Below, piece after piece: positions 11,667-27,500 of a DNA stretch of 64,000 bases (position 1 is the first letter of the stretch; each line of letters opens with the position of its first letter). Made by a program: the position numbers and the translations under genes. The DNA is from Grifola frondosa. Its lineage: Eukaryota; Basidiomycota; Agaricomycetes; Polyporales; Grifolaceae. The notes beneath the pieces were generated by a model. That model did not search any database. It had not been told where the DNA came from and saw nothing but the letters and a program-made list of their open reading frames with translations. The stretch covers positions 62,001 to 126,000 of the forward strand of contig LUGG01000011.1 of the NCBI GenBank assembly GCA_001683735.1, read 5' to 3'.

Positions 11667-12141
11667 GGTGGGCGGTGGGTGTACTATATGCAGCGCAGAA
11701 TGGTGGGGCGCTGTTGTTTTGTCGGGTCGACCGTGACGGAGTGACAGTGAATTATCCAAATGTAGCATGTCTTGCGGAGTTCCAATGCAGACTCTTCAAA
11801 GTAAGTTGCTTCCGCGGCTCTGTTGCTCATAACACGATGAGTCTCTGTTGATGTTGATGTGCTCGCTGGTATGCATATTGCGGTCGACCGAACTTGTATA
11901 TCCACGACGGCATCCACCCAAAGCTCGCCACATCTTCAACGCTCCAAAACATGGAGCGCGATCTTAACAATTAACTATGCAGGCGCCTGAGTACTTCCAT
12001 CGGAGTCAGGCTGCTCAACAATCTTCCTTCATATCGGGTGTCCCACGACGGAGAAGCATGTATCACAGAGTAGGCCCACGCTCTGTCAAGTCGTCTGAGA
12101 ATAACAACGAGCGCGTTCTCAACTCGTGGCACTCGTCCAAC

Positions 12142-14356
12142 ATGATCGTAGCATTCGACAGGATGTATTCTAACTTCCAAACAATCGTTTCTCTTCATCT
12201 TCCTTTGAGAACTGCTTTAGCTCTTGTAGTCAGTTCGGCCTTGGTGAGTTCATGTCGACTGTCTCAAACACACGCACTCCATGCTAAAATGTTCGCACTC
12301 AGGTTGTGCATCAAATTTTCAAACGCTATGAGACCTATAGCATATTAGCTCACGTCCTTCTCCTCCTCGTGCCACCCAGAATTTTAGCTATCTACCTGGA
12401 AGATCACTTCACACATTTTCTTTGTATTCTCGTCTCCTACACGCTATATCTGTTCACGCTTATTCTTTCTATTTCTCTGTATCGTGTATCTCCATTTCAT
12501 CCCATTGCACACTACCCCGGACCACTCCTGAACAAGTTGTCCAAGTTATGGATGGTGTGGGTAGTGAGCCGCGGCAAACTGCATCTTTACCTCAAAGGAC
12601 TTCATGAACAGTATGGCGATATTGTGAGGATTGGTGCGTTCCATCTTCCTTCTAGTGACAACTACTTCCGTTGGTAATCCATGTGCTTGCTCATGCAGGT
12701 CCTAACGAGGTGTCTATCCGGGATCCTTCGGCAATTGTTCCTCTCATGGGCCCCGACGGCTTACCCAAAGGCCCAGTACGTGTGGCGCACAGCACAACTT
12801 GACCTATCATGTAACCCATGACACTTCCATAGATTGGATTGGCAGGAGCCTGACGACAGAACTAATTTCCCTGGTCACGCTGTCAGACCGGCGTGAACAT
12901 GCGCGCAGACGGAAGGCCTGGAACCGTGCCTTCAGCGTGCCAGCGGTCAAGGTTATGAAGAATTCACTGCGCGACGCGTGATGCAGTTCGTTGAGGCGCT
13001 TGCAAATCAGAAATCAGAAATTGACCTGGGGAAGTGGCTTGGATTTTTCACGTACGTCATGATACATGTCTTGGATATATAGATGCTAAGGTTATATGTA
13101 TTCGTTGTAGATATGACCTCCTGAGTGATCTAGCGTCAGTGACGTTTTTTAACCCCATATTAGCCACTAAAGTAGTATTGCAGCTATGGAGGAGGGTCTG
13201 AAATGCTACGTGACGGAGACGCAGGCAGTATTTGGAAGCTTATGGAACAGGTCTAGTGTACGTTCCCATTGAAGTGATTAAAGTTCCTCATTGACGCGAT
13301 GGATCAGTGCATCTCACATATTCGGACAAGCTCCTTGGATGGGTATCTATGCCAACTATATACCGCAGGTTTCGTCTACTATCAGACGATTGAATGAGTC
13401 GGAGAAGGCGCGCACGATGGAACGTGTCAAAAATGGCTCCATTAAACGGGATCTGTTCTACTACTTCGTATGTGCCTGCAACCTTCTACCTTCTTGACCG
13501 CGATTCTGACTTGTACAGAACAACGAGGACTGTCAGGGCGCTGAGTCGACTCCGCCTCCAATCAAGGTGGCGATCTCAGACGGAAGCCTTTCCGTCATTG
13601 CTGGCACAGACACGGCCTCGAGCACTCTTAACAATCTATTTTACTGCCTGCTCACCCATCCCAAGGCATGCAATCGTCTTCGAGAAGAAGTGGACTCGTA
13701 CTATCCCGCAGGAGAAAATGCTCTCGATACGAAGCACCACGCAGATATGCCGTTCCTGAACGCAGTAATGTGAGTGCAGTTTCGGACTCTTGTGTAATGT
13801 TAACTCATCATGATAAATCAGCAACGAGACCTTGCGGCTCTATCCTGCGGTGCCAAGTGGGAGTCAACGTGTAGTCATCAAGGGGACCTGCGGTAGAGCC
13901 ATCGGGCCATAGTGCGTATCTTTCTGATACTTTGAGCCTCTTCAGTTCTGAACTCTGCGCTGTGTTAGTTACCTCCCTGAATGGACCAGCGCCGCGGTAC
14001 ACTTCTACTCTGTACACCGCGACCCGCGCAACTTCTACCCGTCCACCGACGCTTTCTGGCCGGACCGCTGGCTCATTGCCGCTGGACAGAAAGGCCAGCA
14101 ATTCCCCGAGAACTTTGTACACAATGCCGCAGCGTTCATTCCGTTCTCATATGGACCCGAGAACTGTGTGGGCAAGGCTCTGGCACTGCAGGAGATGCGC
14201 ATGACCGTATGTGCGGTTGTACAGAATCTTGATATACGACTCGCTGACGGATGGGATCCGAGTACTTTCGAGGAGGGACTGGACGATTTCTTCGTATTAA
14301 CAAAATCACGTCTGCCAGTGTTGACTTCACCTCGCTCTACTACGATAATAGCGTAA
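12142..14356 (+). CDS. Cytochrome P450 monooxygenase
   Basis: Membrane-anchored microsomal P450. Start ATG 12142 (MIVAFDRMYSNFQTIVSLHL; an in-frame upstream ATG at 11977 is possible). Several N-terminal hydrophobic helices follow (LVVSSAL|VVHQIF.., ILAHVLLLLVPPRILAIYL, LFTLILSISLYRVSPFHP), then YPGPLLNKLSKLW, LHEQYGDIVRI / GPNEVSIRDPSAIVPLMG, SDRREHARRRKAWNRAFS (helix C, WxxxR-like), an I-helix SVIAGTDTASSTLNN (about 13590), FLNAV / NETLRLYPAVPSGSQR with the K-helix ExxR, FWPDRW, and the heme loop FIPFSYGPENCVGKALALQE (F-x2-G-x3-C-x-G, about 14137-14190). All P450 signatures are present. One G is missing for frame at about 12951 (NRAFSVPAVK to GYEEFTARR). The family number and substrate cannot be assigned. 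The neighbouring 2OG oxygenase is not enough to claim a metabolite cluster. Confidence 0.9.
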
Positions 14357-15635
14357 TGCTGATTGTGCTCTGTCAAGATGTATTTAACATACGTTATCAT
14401 GACTATACAAGTATTCAGCACTCTCGAAGAGTGTGCGTGGATGAAAAAAATTGGGTTATGCAGCCCAAGAGTAGTCTGAGTCGAGTTTCGTCATGCACTC
14501 GTGCATACGAGCCGCGAAGTACACTGAAGGACAATCATTTGCAAGCACCTGCAACATACCAACTCCTCGTGGTCTCTCATGAGAGGTTGCCACACAGTCC
14601 TTTGCTCTGGCTGCCTAGGACGTGCACCGAGTGCAAAAGCTTCTCAAGATGTCCTACTTTATCCATCATTGGGCTACGTCCTCCAGACATTCCTCTAGGA
14701 ACCCCAGCCCGGGACAATCCCACCACATCGCAGTGCCAATTCGCAGCCAGGAATTTCCTGAGAATCTCTCGAAGAGACTCCTGACCGGACCGATAACGAG
14801 ACGATGACTAGAATCGTCCGCGAACACGAGCAACTCGCAATGTCTATTTGGAAGACGAAATCCCAGGACAAGTAGTGTAGGACGTCCTACCTTTCAATCA
14901 CGGACACCGTCCCCAGCGAGACAGGGAGCAGCGTACAAGCCCTTCAAGAGCTCTCGAAGAGAACATCTCAGAAACGCGATAGAGCGGCCGTCATCACAGA
15001 CGGAATACAAATCATCCAATCCCCGCAACGCATATCAACACCGCATGTGCACCCCTCTGCAGAACATCTCCGGGGTAAAAGCACAGCGGGATGGATTTCT
15101 GGTGCGTCGCTCCATCGTGACGATGGGACCCAGCAAGAGCCAATTGAGGGGAATATGGTCTCAGACCTTGCCCGCAGATGTGGATGGCAGAAATCCTGTA
15201 CGAGGCGGGCGTCGCGGCCTTTGGCTGCAACATCGACCAGTGAAGGTCAATGAGGGGGTGAGCTGCCTCTAATCAAACACGGAGGTATATATATGGGTCC
15301 TTGTTTGTGCAGGTTGTATACTCACGCGCCGACCTGTCTGTCCTGAAGACTCAAAAAGCAAGCTATGTACGTGATTTGGCAGTCGAATGATAGGTCCCAG
15401 CATACGGTGCCCCCATGAGCGAAACAGCTAGGTCTTCACCAACTCACATATGCAGCTTTCAGAATATGACTAGACTCGGACAGCGAGAGACTTTGATCAG
15501 CTTATGATGGCTGCCAATAACACGAGACACTGAGTTGCACATCAAAAAGCTCTGTATTCTTTCGAGCCAGCATAAGTATTTATACAAGTCATGCATTCGG
15601 ATGAGGCGAAATTACTGAACTTTCGATGGCACGGG
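14357..15635. other. Intergenic between P450 and 2OG oxygenase, no supported gene
   Basis: Convergent 3' ends lie on both sides. Several short frames occur on both strands, none with a recognisable domain. The word ctctcgaagag recurs near 14423, 14765 and 14950, which may reflect small-scale duplication. Weakly coding-like short frames at 15045-15272 remain unassigned. Confidence 0.4.
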
Positions 15636-17394
15636 TCAGTAACTCATAGCAAGTCGCTTCAAAACATATTGCTCCGCCTACAAGAACCGTTGAGTAATGG
15701 TGTTCCTGCAGGTGACGTAGGAGACTCACCAGATGGGCTCATACTTCCTGGGTCTTTCAGCGGAATATGTTCCTGGCAAACATTCAACCACAATGGGGAA
15801 ATCCTGCAAGTAAAAACCAAGGGTAATTGATAAAATTACACATTTTCTGGTGGCTCTGGCTTACTGCAGAACAGAACTAAAGAGGAGATGAGTGCGAATC
15901 GAGTGCCCTCACGAATTTCTAAGACTCACATATGGAATGGAGTATCGATCCGGGATTATACCGTTGTTTGATGCTGCCCCGGGAGGTGCTCGTACACGAT
16001 GAATCGTACTCCGAATCATATCATTTGACCCTGCCCACAGTTCCTCAAAATTTCAACTTCTGATAAAGACTTGGCCTACATCGCATCAAAAAGTCTCCGG
16101 CGTTGACTACAATCGCGCCTGCAACAGGCGGTGCGCTCTGCATAAGTAGTCAGTACTCAGCTGACTATCGTCTATTTGCGCGAACCTTGAATTGTCCAGG
16201 ATTCCTCGGGTCTTCTACCTCCAGTCCACCAACATCGTCTTGCACCAACAATGTAATGCTACCGAAATCGGAATGTGCGTTGATCCTAGAGATTTCATCT
16301 CTCTCCAACTGTTCTGCGGATACACTTCAAGTATAGTGAATGAGACGGCAGATGGAAATGACAGAATCCTTGGGATCGTATGACATACCTAGGGTAGTGC
16401 AACAGACGCAGCTGGTTGTCCTGCGCCGTATGATACTTTACAAGATAGTCTTCCGGGAGCTTCAGTCCCAAAGCCAACGCTCTCAGTATAGTTAGTTCAA
16501 TCTCATGGCACGCCTGCGGCAACAATTTCAGCACCATTATGGCACGATCTATCTTCGACATACCCAGAAGAAGTCAAGACATGCTTCCTTGAATCCGGGC
16601 AGCATGTCATCCGGCAACCAAATGTTGGGCATCACTTCACTCGCGTCGTGTCCACACTCGAAGCTCTCCTTCATGTCTGGGGCCTCTTGTCTAAGTTTGA
16701 GGACTTCCGCTGCGTCGTACACATGCTGGGATACCTTCTCTACACCAGGTGCGGAGTAGCCTTACGAATGGGCAGGTTTCAGAATAATGTGACATCGGTT
16801 CAATTACAATGATAGCACAGACCTCTATGATGCTTGCCGGATGGCGGATGAGGGGCAAGCTGCTTGAGTTCCATGGGCTGAGCGAAGAATCGTTTGGACT
16901 CATTGCCGCAAGAAGTCACAAGCAAAATGTCAGATATATTGAATCCCAATCGCAACTGCGCCTACCCAGTTGAACATCTCATCTATCTTTTCCTGAGACA
17001 GACCGTGATTAACGAGGTGTACAAACCCGATGTCCTTGAACGAAGAAAGCATGGCATCGGCCACCTCCTGCTTCGATGAGCCATCTAGAAAGCGTCCGAA
17101 GTCCAACACAGGGATGCCATGCGCATTGCTGAGTATGACATTGGTTTGGTCATCATTTGCCAAGAGGCTGTGGAGATACGATATAGAAGACGTTCTTGGG
17201 CGTAAGTCAATGCCGTCAGCACTGGGCGGCCTGGTCGGATTGCATCTGGACGGGGTCACGATATTAATGTCAGTCACGAGAACCCGATGAGTTAATGTTT
17301 CCGAAAGTGCTTTACCGACAGGGCGCCAGGTATCGTCAAAATTATTGTGGTATGCAATCATATGTGGGTTCAAGCCTGCAACGAGAGATGTCAA
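15636..17394 (-). CDS. 2-oxoglutarate/Fe(II)-dependent oxygenase (isopenicillin N synthase-like)
   Basis: Non-heme iron oxygenase of the DIOX_N plus 2OG-FeII_Oxy family; soluble, substrate unknown. The first exon carries HGIPVLDFGRFLDGSS and SFKDIGFVHLVNHGLSQEKI (DIOX_N). Then NESKRFFAQPMELKQLAP, HHRGYSAPGVEKVSQ, and after an intron ELTILRALALGLKLPEDYL and DNQLRLLHYP. Next come INAHSDFGSITLLVQDDVGG with the HxD iron pair (about 16250), PVAGAIVVNAGDFLMRC, STIHRVRAPPG with the distal His (about 15990), DRYSIPY with the 2OG-binding Arg, FPIVVECLPGTYSAERPRKY, and the end EQYVLKRLAMSY, TGA 15636-15638. The H..D..H and R set is complete. The last splice junction is in frame only if one G is added at 15729-15730. 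The start at 17394 is the most upstream ATG in frame; the N-terminal 50 residues are not well supported. Confidence 0.85.
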
Positions 17395-17682
17395 ACGAAT
17401 GAAGTCAAGGCATTTTCATCAATCGCAACAGATGGACGCGCTATCAAATTCCAATCAAGGAGGCCTGAGATACAAATATTGAGTAGTACATACTGAGGTG
17501 CAGCAGTACTGAATGTAGGCGACCGACCCAGCTTGGCAGTACAGTACGTCAGTGCTCTTAGCTCTATACAAGCTCTATATACTGTATCACTGGCATCGCC
17601 TTGTCCTCTGTGCAATTCTATTCGTTTAATCTGCTTTCGTTCGACTGAAATCTGACTGCAATTCTAGAGACGTTCCAATCTA

Positions 17683-20600
17683 ATGGAGGAGGACCTGAGC
17701 GAGGGAAAATTGTTTGCGACGTTCGAAAATCACGAAGAGTTTCTTAATCTGCAAAGTTCACTCCTGTCCTTGGACATATCAACAGAACCTAGTGCAGAGG
17801 ACAACAGAGCTGAAGAGCTATTGCTTAGAAAATTATCGGATATTGTGCGTTTATCTTTGTTTCTTTGAGAGCTCAATGACACCTACCTTCTACCCAAAGC
17901 TTGATCAGTATCAAGAACAAGCATATCTTCTTGACCCTTTTCTGGAGGTGCTTGTTGCGCCTGTTGTAGAAAGGCTCAAGAGGCATACGAAGGACTTCAT
18001 CAGCCGGTCGAATGCTAGTGTCTCTCCTGCCAGGCTTCGCCGCGTAACATTACTGTTGTACAACTTCATCAAGTTTCGAGGATATAAAACAGCAAGTCAG
18101 TATATACCCCATCCACATTGCATATGCACTCACTCTAAGGACTAGCTAGATTCTTCCCTCATGAGATATCAGATCTCTCTGTCACTTTGGATTACATTCT
18201 TTCGCCAAATAGTCCCGCCCAAGATGCTTCTCAATGGCCGCTGCGATATGTTGTTCTTCTTTGGCTATCTCTTGTATGCATGATCCCGTTCGACTTGGAG
18301 CAGTTCGATGAGCAGGACAAAGCTGGAGAGACAGCGACGCGAGTCGAATCTCTAGCTAAATCATACCTAGGGAAGGCTGGTTTAGAACGCGAGGGTGCTG
18401 CCATCTTATTATCAAGATTATACATGCGGTGAGGACCTATGGTAATTGCTCTCGGGCGAGCTTCTAATCTTCGTAGAAAGGATATGAGCGCAAAATTACC
18501 TGGTTTTTTGGATTGGTCTATTTCGATTGTCCAAGTGCCATCTGATCCCTTTGAAGTACGTTGCTCTGTCTGAACATATCAGCCGTTGATCTCACTTACA
18601 TCTCAGTTCATTGGGATACTGCAAGTGCTTTGTGAGGTGACGAAGCTAGGAGCTGCAGAGCAAGTCAAGGAGCATCTGCCTCTCTTCCTTCAGGTTACGC
18701 GCTCTGTTAACGACAATGAAACCCTCATAAACAATACCATTGTCCGGAAATTGCGCACAAAGTTGATCTCGCGGTTTGTTCTCCGCCTCCTTCCACGGGT
18801 TATCGCATCTCGAATAAAGGTGTGTGAAGCTGTCGCATGCTACAACGGTTTAATCAAATATAAGCAGGCCGAGCGTTGACGTCAGATAGCAACGGCGGAA
18901 TGGACCAAGCTATAACTCCTGGCGACGATGATTTCGACGTCCCCGAGGAAGTCGAATCAGTGCTAGAAGACTTGTTCAAGGCATTGCAGGACAAAGTACG
19001 CCATCGTGTATTCTTTAATCCTCGGAGCCCTCTCATCACCCTTGTAGGACACAATTGTGCGCTATTCCTCCGCAAAGGGCATCGCGCGAATCTCCGAACG
19101 GCTGCCCGTAGAGTTCACGGAGCAGGTGCTCGAAACTGTCATGGGCCTGTTTTCAATCCATTCCATTGCCGTCGCAAGTATATATGACATGCCCTCCATC
19201 GCAGAGAGCACCTGGCACGGCGCATGTCTCGCATGCGCAGAGATGGCAAGACGGGGTCTCGTAGCGGACGAGAAACTTACGGAACTCATCGGCTGGTTAT
19301 CCAAGGTTGGCCAGGTTCCTTCCAAATTATTTTCTCTGATTCGTCAGATTGTTAGGCGCTCTACTTTGACATTCGGAAAGGGTCACACTCGATTGGTTCG
19401 AACGTCCGAGATGCTGCATCGTATGTACTCTGGTCCCTTGCTCGCGCACAGAGTGTGGCAGCGCTAGAACCGCATGCGGTGAACCTTGCGCGGAGATTGG
19501 CCACGGTGTCTCTCTTCGACAGAGAAATTCACATCCGCCGGGCCGCCAGCGCGGCGTTTCAGGAATATGTCGGTCGAACGGTGAGTGCTCCGTCAGTGCC
19601 AGATGTGAACATGCCAAGAATGACGTCCTCGCACAGAGCCTGTTCCCACACGGCATAGATGTTCTGCGTAAGACTGACTTCTACGCTGTTGGTGTGAGAC
19701 GAAACGCCTTTCTGGTGGCTGCTCCCGAAGTGGCAGAGTATGTTGCTGCGCTTCATCTTTACAGATCCTTTCATTTATCTTTCGGTCCAGACACGAAGAA
19801 TATAGGACATCATTGATAGACCACCTTTTGTCCGTGACATTGCGACATTGGGACCCGGCGATGAGACAGCTTGGGGCCCAGTCTCTTCGAGCCATCTGTC
19901 AACTCGATTTAGCACATTTGGCTCCAAATGCTGCTCGCAGAGCGGTAAGCAAGGTTGTCTTCTCAATAGCGAATTGATATTGATCTGTAATCTCAGTCAC
20001 AACTGTTGGATGTGCCCGATGCAGGTGATGTACACGGGGCGTTGTTGGCATTGACAGAGATAGCAGCTGCCTTCGGGGAGTCTCGCGATCACTATGCGCT
20101 CGAACTAGAGCGAAAGAAGGTCAATGCCTCGATTATGGAGCATGTTATCCATATTGATGACATCCCAGGTTTTTACGTATCTCCATGAAGTACCCCTCAC
20201 AATGATACAGTCCCCTCGCCATGAGCTTGTGACTGCCGCCTCGTGCCGCCTTATCGCCAGTAGCATCTCCTTGGACGACATCCAGCTAAATCAGGACGTT
20301 GTTCCTTCTTGGAGACAGATTGTTGACTCCGGGTTCAAGAGCAGAAGTAGCACCGTGCAGGAAGCCGCCGCAACGGCTCTAGCCTCGGTCAGCCGGTTGG
20401 TGGATTGCTCTTCTGTTGTGGATAGATAAGTCTTTTATACCCTTAGGTTGTTTTCAATGAAAGTCTGATTGGGCATCAATGCTTACGCTGATCCACGAGT
20501 TCAGCTCGGGCTCGCCACCCATGCAGCAGAGTCTCTGTATGCTATTGGGAGTGCTCGATTACAGTGCACATCCGCATGGCATCCTGCAGGCAATTCGGTG

Positions 20601-22218
20601 CTTGCTAAGATGTGCTGATCGCTCAGTGAGTAGGCATTGTATTGGTATATAGTGGCAACTAAGTAGTCCGCGCAGTCCCATGGAGGTAGTATGACCATTG
20701 AGGCGCGGCGTAACGCGTACAACTCGATGCCCCAAATTCTGCTTAATGTCGCAGCCAGGCTTCCGGAACGTATGTCTTCACTCACCTCTACGTGTGTAGC
20801 ATGATAGCTTAAGGATATCCTAGATTTGTCCCCTACTGACGTATGTCAGATGATTGATGCACTTCAGGATGGACTAAGGGACTACACAACGGATGAACGA
20901 GGGGACGTTGGTTCCTGGATCCGAGTGACATGCGTAAAGGGCCTCACGTTGTTCATCGAGACACTCTTTGCGCATGCACATATGCTACCAAATTTCGCGG
21001 GGTACTTTCCCCCGGAGAAATTTCACAGTGCCATCGGTGGTATCCTGAAACAAGGCATAGAGAGATTGGATAATGTCCGACAGCAAGCTGGCGAAAGTTT
21101 CCTGCGCCTCCTGCTTCTATCATTGCCATCTGTACCAGATGCAGAGCAATGGAGGATCTGCGGGGATGCCAAGATGAAGGGGTTATTCCTCAGGCAAGCC
21201 TACGCACCAAAGGTTTTCATCCAGACTAATGACATGATACTTCACGTAGTGGGAACGAAACTATCGGATGGAATGAAGGCGCATGGCTCTTCCCCAAGGC
21301 TGTACATCTACTGGATATAAAGGAATATCGGGAGGCTGTGCTGTCAGGGTTAATACTGAGCGCAAGCACTAAAACGGACAGCACTGTGAGTCGCATACCG
21401 TTGTGCCTGATTATGATTTTTGACGTGCAAGATAGCAACGGCCTGTGACATCAAGTCTTGTGGCATATGTGATGACATTACCGGTCGCAACGAGGAGAGG
21501 ATCGTTACGATCTTCGAAGTCTTGCTCAGGATTTGCTAGCGCAAGCCAGTCGTAATGTCGCTTCCAACAACGTCGTGATCCCCGTCCTTCAGACGTTCAA
21601 TATCCTGCTGGAGGCCGATGCATTTGAGAGACTTCCGCAGGACCCTGCTGGCCTACAATGGTACGTCATCATCTGCAGATGGTCGAGGGATTACTGAACA
21701 GCCATGCGTACGTAGTCTCCGAACTCTTCTTGCACTGGTCTCCAGGAATGTGCCGCGTCTCAAGAACCCACAGCGGATCCTTATGTCTATGAAGATGTGA
21801 GCACTTCTGCTTTTGGATTTGGATATTTTACTCGAAGCTCACGTTTATTTTATAGCGTTGTCAATCTTCTGCCAATATCCGAGCTTCGCAGCGATTGTAT
21901 CGTGCAGCTCACAGATTTTTTGATTCATCAATATCCTAAGGTACACGGCGTGTAGTGATTCATATGTCCTTAACTGAGTCCTATTTGTAGATTCGAGCGG
22001 ATACTGCGGAACATCTGTACCTTATGCTGGAGAGCAAAGACCTTGGTTATGAGAACGATGAAGCAGAGGATATCATTCTCGAGACCGAATGGTGAGTGCC
22101 TCGATGCCCATATACGTGCAGTCCTCAAAACATGTTATCCAGGTCATCTGGAGACCTCTCCGTTGTTGAAGCAGCTGCACAGCATTTTATAAGTTTACTT
22201 CATGAGCACACCACTTGA
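17683..22218 (+). CDS. TBCD: Tubulin-folding cofactor D
   Basis: Cytosolic chaperone that captures beta-tubulin and assembles the tubulin heterodimer with cofactors C and E and Arl2/Alf1. ATG 17683 begins MEEDLSEGKLFATFENHEEF. Conserved HEAT/armadillo segments follow in order through about twenty exons: LDQYQEQAYLLDPFLEVLV, RRVTLLLYNFIKFRGYKT, FPHEISDLSVTLDYILSP, WPLRYVVLLWLSLVCMIPFD, GREGAAILLSRLYMR-type repeat (18390s), KLPGFLDWSISIVQ, FIGILQVLCEVTKLG, LRTKLISRFVLRLLPR, VRYSSAKGIARISERLPVEF (19055), STWHGACLACAEMARRGLV (19205), AASAAFQEYVGR (19540s), HDPAMRQLGAQSLRAICQLD-like (19855), HELVTAASCRLIAS (20220), DVCQMIDALQDGLRDYTTDE and RGDVGSWIR (20840-20920). It ends VEAAAQHFISLLHEHTT, TGA 22216-22218. 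The length suits the family (about 1,100-1,200 residues). The 464-nt-spaced tandem V-ATPase B gene follows on the same strand. Confidence 0.92.
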
Positions 22219-22412
22219 AAATGCTATATACACTATTGTTATGATGGTTTATATATGCATATCGATCGTATTTTTATCTCTGTGGCAGCAAGACCACATA
22301 ACTTTAAGCCACTGCGAACAAATATTTGGATACGCACGTGATATTTGAGCGCTTGCTCAGACTCCCAATTGCTCTCCGAGGAGGCCAATATTGAGATTCC
22401 CTATCCTCCATC

Positions 22413-24534
<2,122 letters not shown>

Positions 24535-27500
24535 GCGCGGTGATTTTGGACGATATCATGATGTACGTACATAGAGCTTGCATGCAGCTGGCAGAAGAAG
24601 AAGATTGTACTTGGATGGAAGTTGCGGAGGCAGGACATTAAAGACGTTCGCGAAGACAGTATTCTCTGACCGTTCATGCGGAAAAGAGTGTGGGATCTCC
24701 GCTGCACTCAAGACAATACCTGCGCACGAGAAGGCTCCTGTGCCGAGGGGTGTGGCAGAGAAGAAATATAGATATAGACCGTGACATGACATGTTATTGG
24801 TATATTCTGAGAACGTCTACGACATGCACACGTTCTTACAGCCGCGACGGTGCTGCGTGTCAGGGAGATACATCTATCCTTCCAAGTACCTTCCATTGTT
24901 CAGAACACGCGTCGTCCCTGAAGCACAAACGCGTCTCTCGCCGTGGGTGTAGACAGGTTGTGGATGACGTCAAATATACCACCAGGTGGGGGCCAGGCCT
25001 GGCAGAAGAGCGAGCACGTACCGTCACGAGCGCGCGCATGCATTCATCTCCGCGTTCGGGCGAGAGCCGTGGGCAGGGCCCGCTGCCCAGGGCTTCGCAC
25101 AGCGCGCGGGATCCTCGGGGCGTGGCAGCCCCGTGCGCAGCGCGCCGCCCGCCGTTGCGAGGGAGGGCAGCGTCAGGATATATCGACGAAATTCAAGCGA
25201 AATTACTCTTTTGTTGAGTGGAAGCGCGCGTGACGTGACGTGACAGCGCAAGAGAACAGCCACAGCGCGAGAACAGAGGACGCGGAAGGGCATCGGGACT
25301 TTTTTTAAATTTCAGTGTCGCCTGACAGGCCCGGCGGCGAGATAAGCTCCGGGATTAAGACGCAGAGGAGCAGACGCCATGTCCGCGCCGGGCATGGCCC
25401 GTTGTTACTGCCGCCGAACGAGGGAGCGACTTTCTGTGCTGGGACGTGGTTCCCAATCGCGGGCGCGGTGGCGGATGCGGCACTGCGGATCCTAGCAGGT
25501 GGTGTGGTGCGGAGTAAGCTGGGCTGGAGTGGACGCTAAGCCTGAAGCGGGCAAAGAAGGCGGCTGAGTGCAGCTCAGGAGGGAGATGGAGGCAGGTGTG
25601 GTTTGATCAGGAAAAGCAACGTCGGAGTGCTGAGTCGGAGTGCTGATAGGGGGGAAGATGTGCGACGTGCCGGACCCCACGAGCGGAGTTGGTGATGGCG
25701 ATGCCGGACGTCGGCGGAGGATGTTGGGACTGATGGGCTATTCGCGGTAGGAGTGGCATGAGAAAGGGATGGAAGTGCGAGACAGATGCACACAGAAATT
25801 TCCGATGCGGATGCTGATGATAGGCAGACAGAATACGAGGAGCGGGCAGGACGTCAGTTTTACGCTCTGGCGTCGGAGAAAGTTTATGAAGCGCCATTCC
25901 TATTCGCAGCCGGCGGCTTGCATATGACGCTGGAAATCCATGCCAGAATGTGAGTTTATAACGGATAGAGATGGAAGCTAACCTGAAGTAGATGGAATTG
26001 ATGGGTCATTCTGATTCACGGTAGCGCTGACACGAGAAGGGAGAATAAGAGGAGAAAATGAGACAGATGGTGATAGACATGTTCCTGTAAAGCGTCGGAC
26101 GAGCTTGATTTTAATCCAGTGCCTTTCCGTAAAACCTGTCTATGAAACACCGGGAGCTTAAGCCAATTGCCTATTGTATGATGGAATGCCAAAATTTGCA
26201 GAGCCGGGGCTCGTTAGAGATCTAGCACGATGGCTGAGGTAAGCGAAGAGAACAAAATTTAAGTTTGGAACAAGTCTCGGCCAAACATGGAATTTGCGTC
26301 TGCACCGGCTACGGACGACATTCGAACGTTGCACGTCAGTAGATAGAACATCAAGAGATCAAAGAGCGCATGAAGGATGGGATCAGCATACTGGGTGCGG
26401 CGGTCGAGACATGTTTCGGCGGGAGTTGAAGAGGGAAGCGGGGATTGCCATGCGGGTCCGACACGGCATCGGAAGCAGGTAGGAAGCAAGCCACAAGCCA
26501 CAGGCCACTTGGTCCCTCTTGGTCCCTCTTGGTCCTCGGTGGAGGATGGTGCGCCATCGGGCCGGGAAATGCAAGACGAAATGGGAGCCTCATGCGGACT
26601 CATGGGTCGCCCATGCGTGTTGCAGTGGTAGGACGCGGGTATGCCTTGAAGCGCAGCACGATGGCGACATGGGCAGCATGGGCAGCATGGGCTGAGGTGT
26701 GCGCAGCTTCGCCAGGAGAGTGTGGCAGCCCAACCGGAGAAGGCAAAGCAGCTTCCCCAGTGGCGGTCGTGATATCTATATGAATGTGAGAGGAAAGACC
26801 AGGCCATATGGGGAAGATGCGAGCGCTGCGAAGATAATATACGCTGGATTGGGCAAGTAGAAGCGGAAGAACTGGCGAGGGCTGGCGAGTGTAGTTACGT
26901 ACATCGGAAAGGGGTTTGTGCACATTTGAGCAAGTGCAGGAGGAAGCTTGGACTGGCTCGCGGAGACGCACCTGCAGGGAGAACGTGGCTCTCGTGCTGG
27001 ATGGGCGTGCGAACAGTCTGGACGGAGATTTGTCCAGGGTGATCCGCTCAAGAAAAGATTTTGATCTGCGAACTCCTGTTTCTCCGCACCATTGTCTGCA
27101 CAATTGATGTCTTGGAATCCGAGACATGGAGGCTGTCTCAACGATGGTGGCTCTCCTCGGAGGACCCGCAAGGGCTTGTGCCACGGATTGTGCCACGAAT
27201 GGTGCGGCGGAGTGGGTCCAAGCGGAGTGACGAGTGTGACAGAATGTGACACGATCGTGTGACATTTCCATTTGCAGATTATAGTCGCTCGCTTATTTCG
27301 TTGCGGCGTCACTTTTGTGTCGCGTTAGCTTGTCTCCGGGTGAGTCAACCGAGCTCAACCGGTGCATTGGAACGCAGAGGGACACATGTAGAACATGATG
27401 TGGACTCGAAAACAAGAGAAATACGGCAACAGCGTCTGGGGAAAGGGGGCAGGATGGATGCGAGTGTGAGACGGGAGTGTGAGAGGCGTATGGCAGCGTG

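Noticed and set aside
12142..17394. P450 plus 2OG oxygenase as a secondary-metabolite cluster
   Set aside because: No terpene, polyketide, peptide or prenyl enzyme nearby, and the next genes are housekeeping; two oxygenases alone are not enough.
26259..27312. Several 110-223-codon frames on both strands
   Set aside because: They overlap each other on opposite strands, share no conserved motifs and cover short tandem repeats; GC-rich non-coding DNA is enough to explain them.
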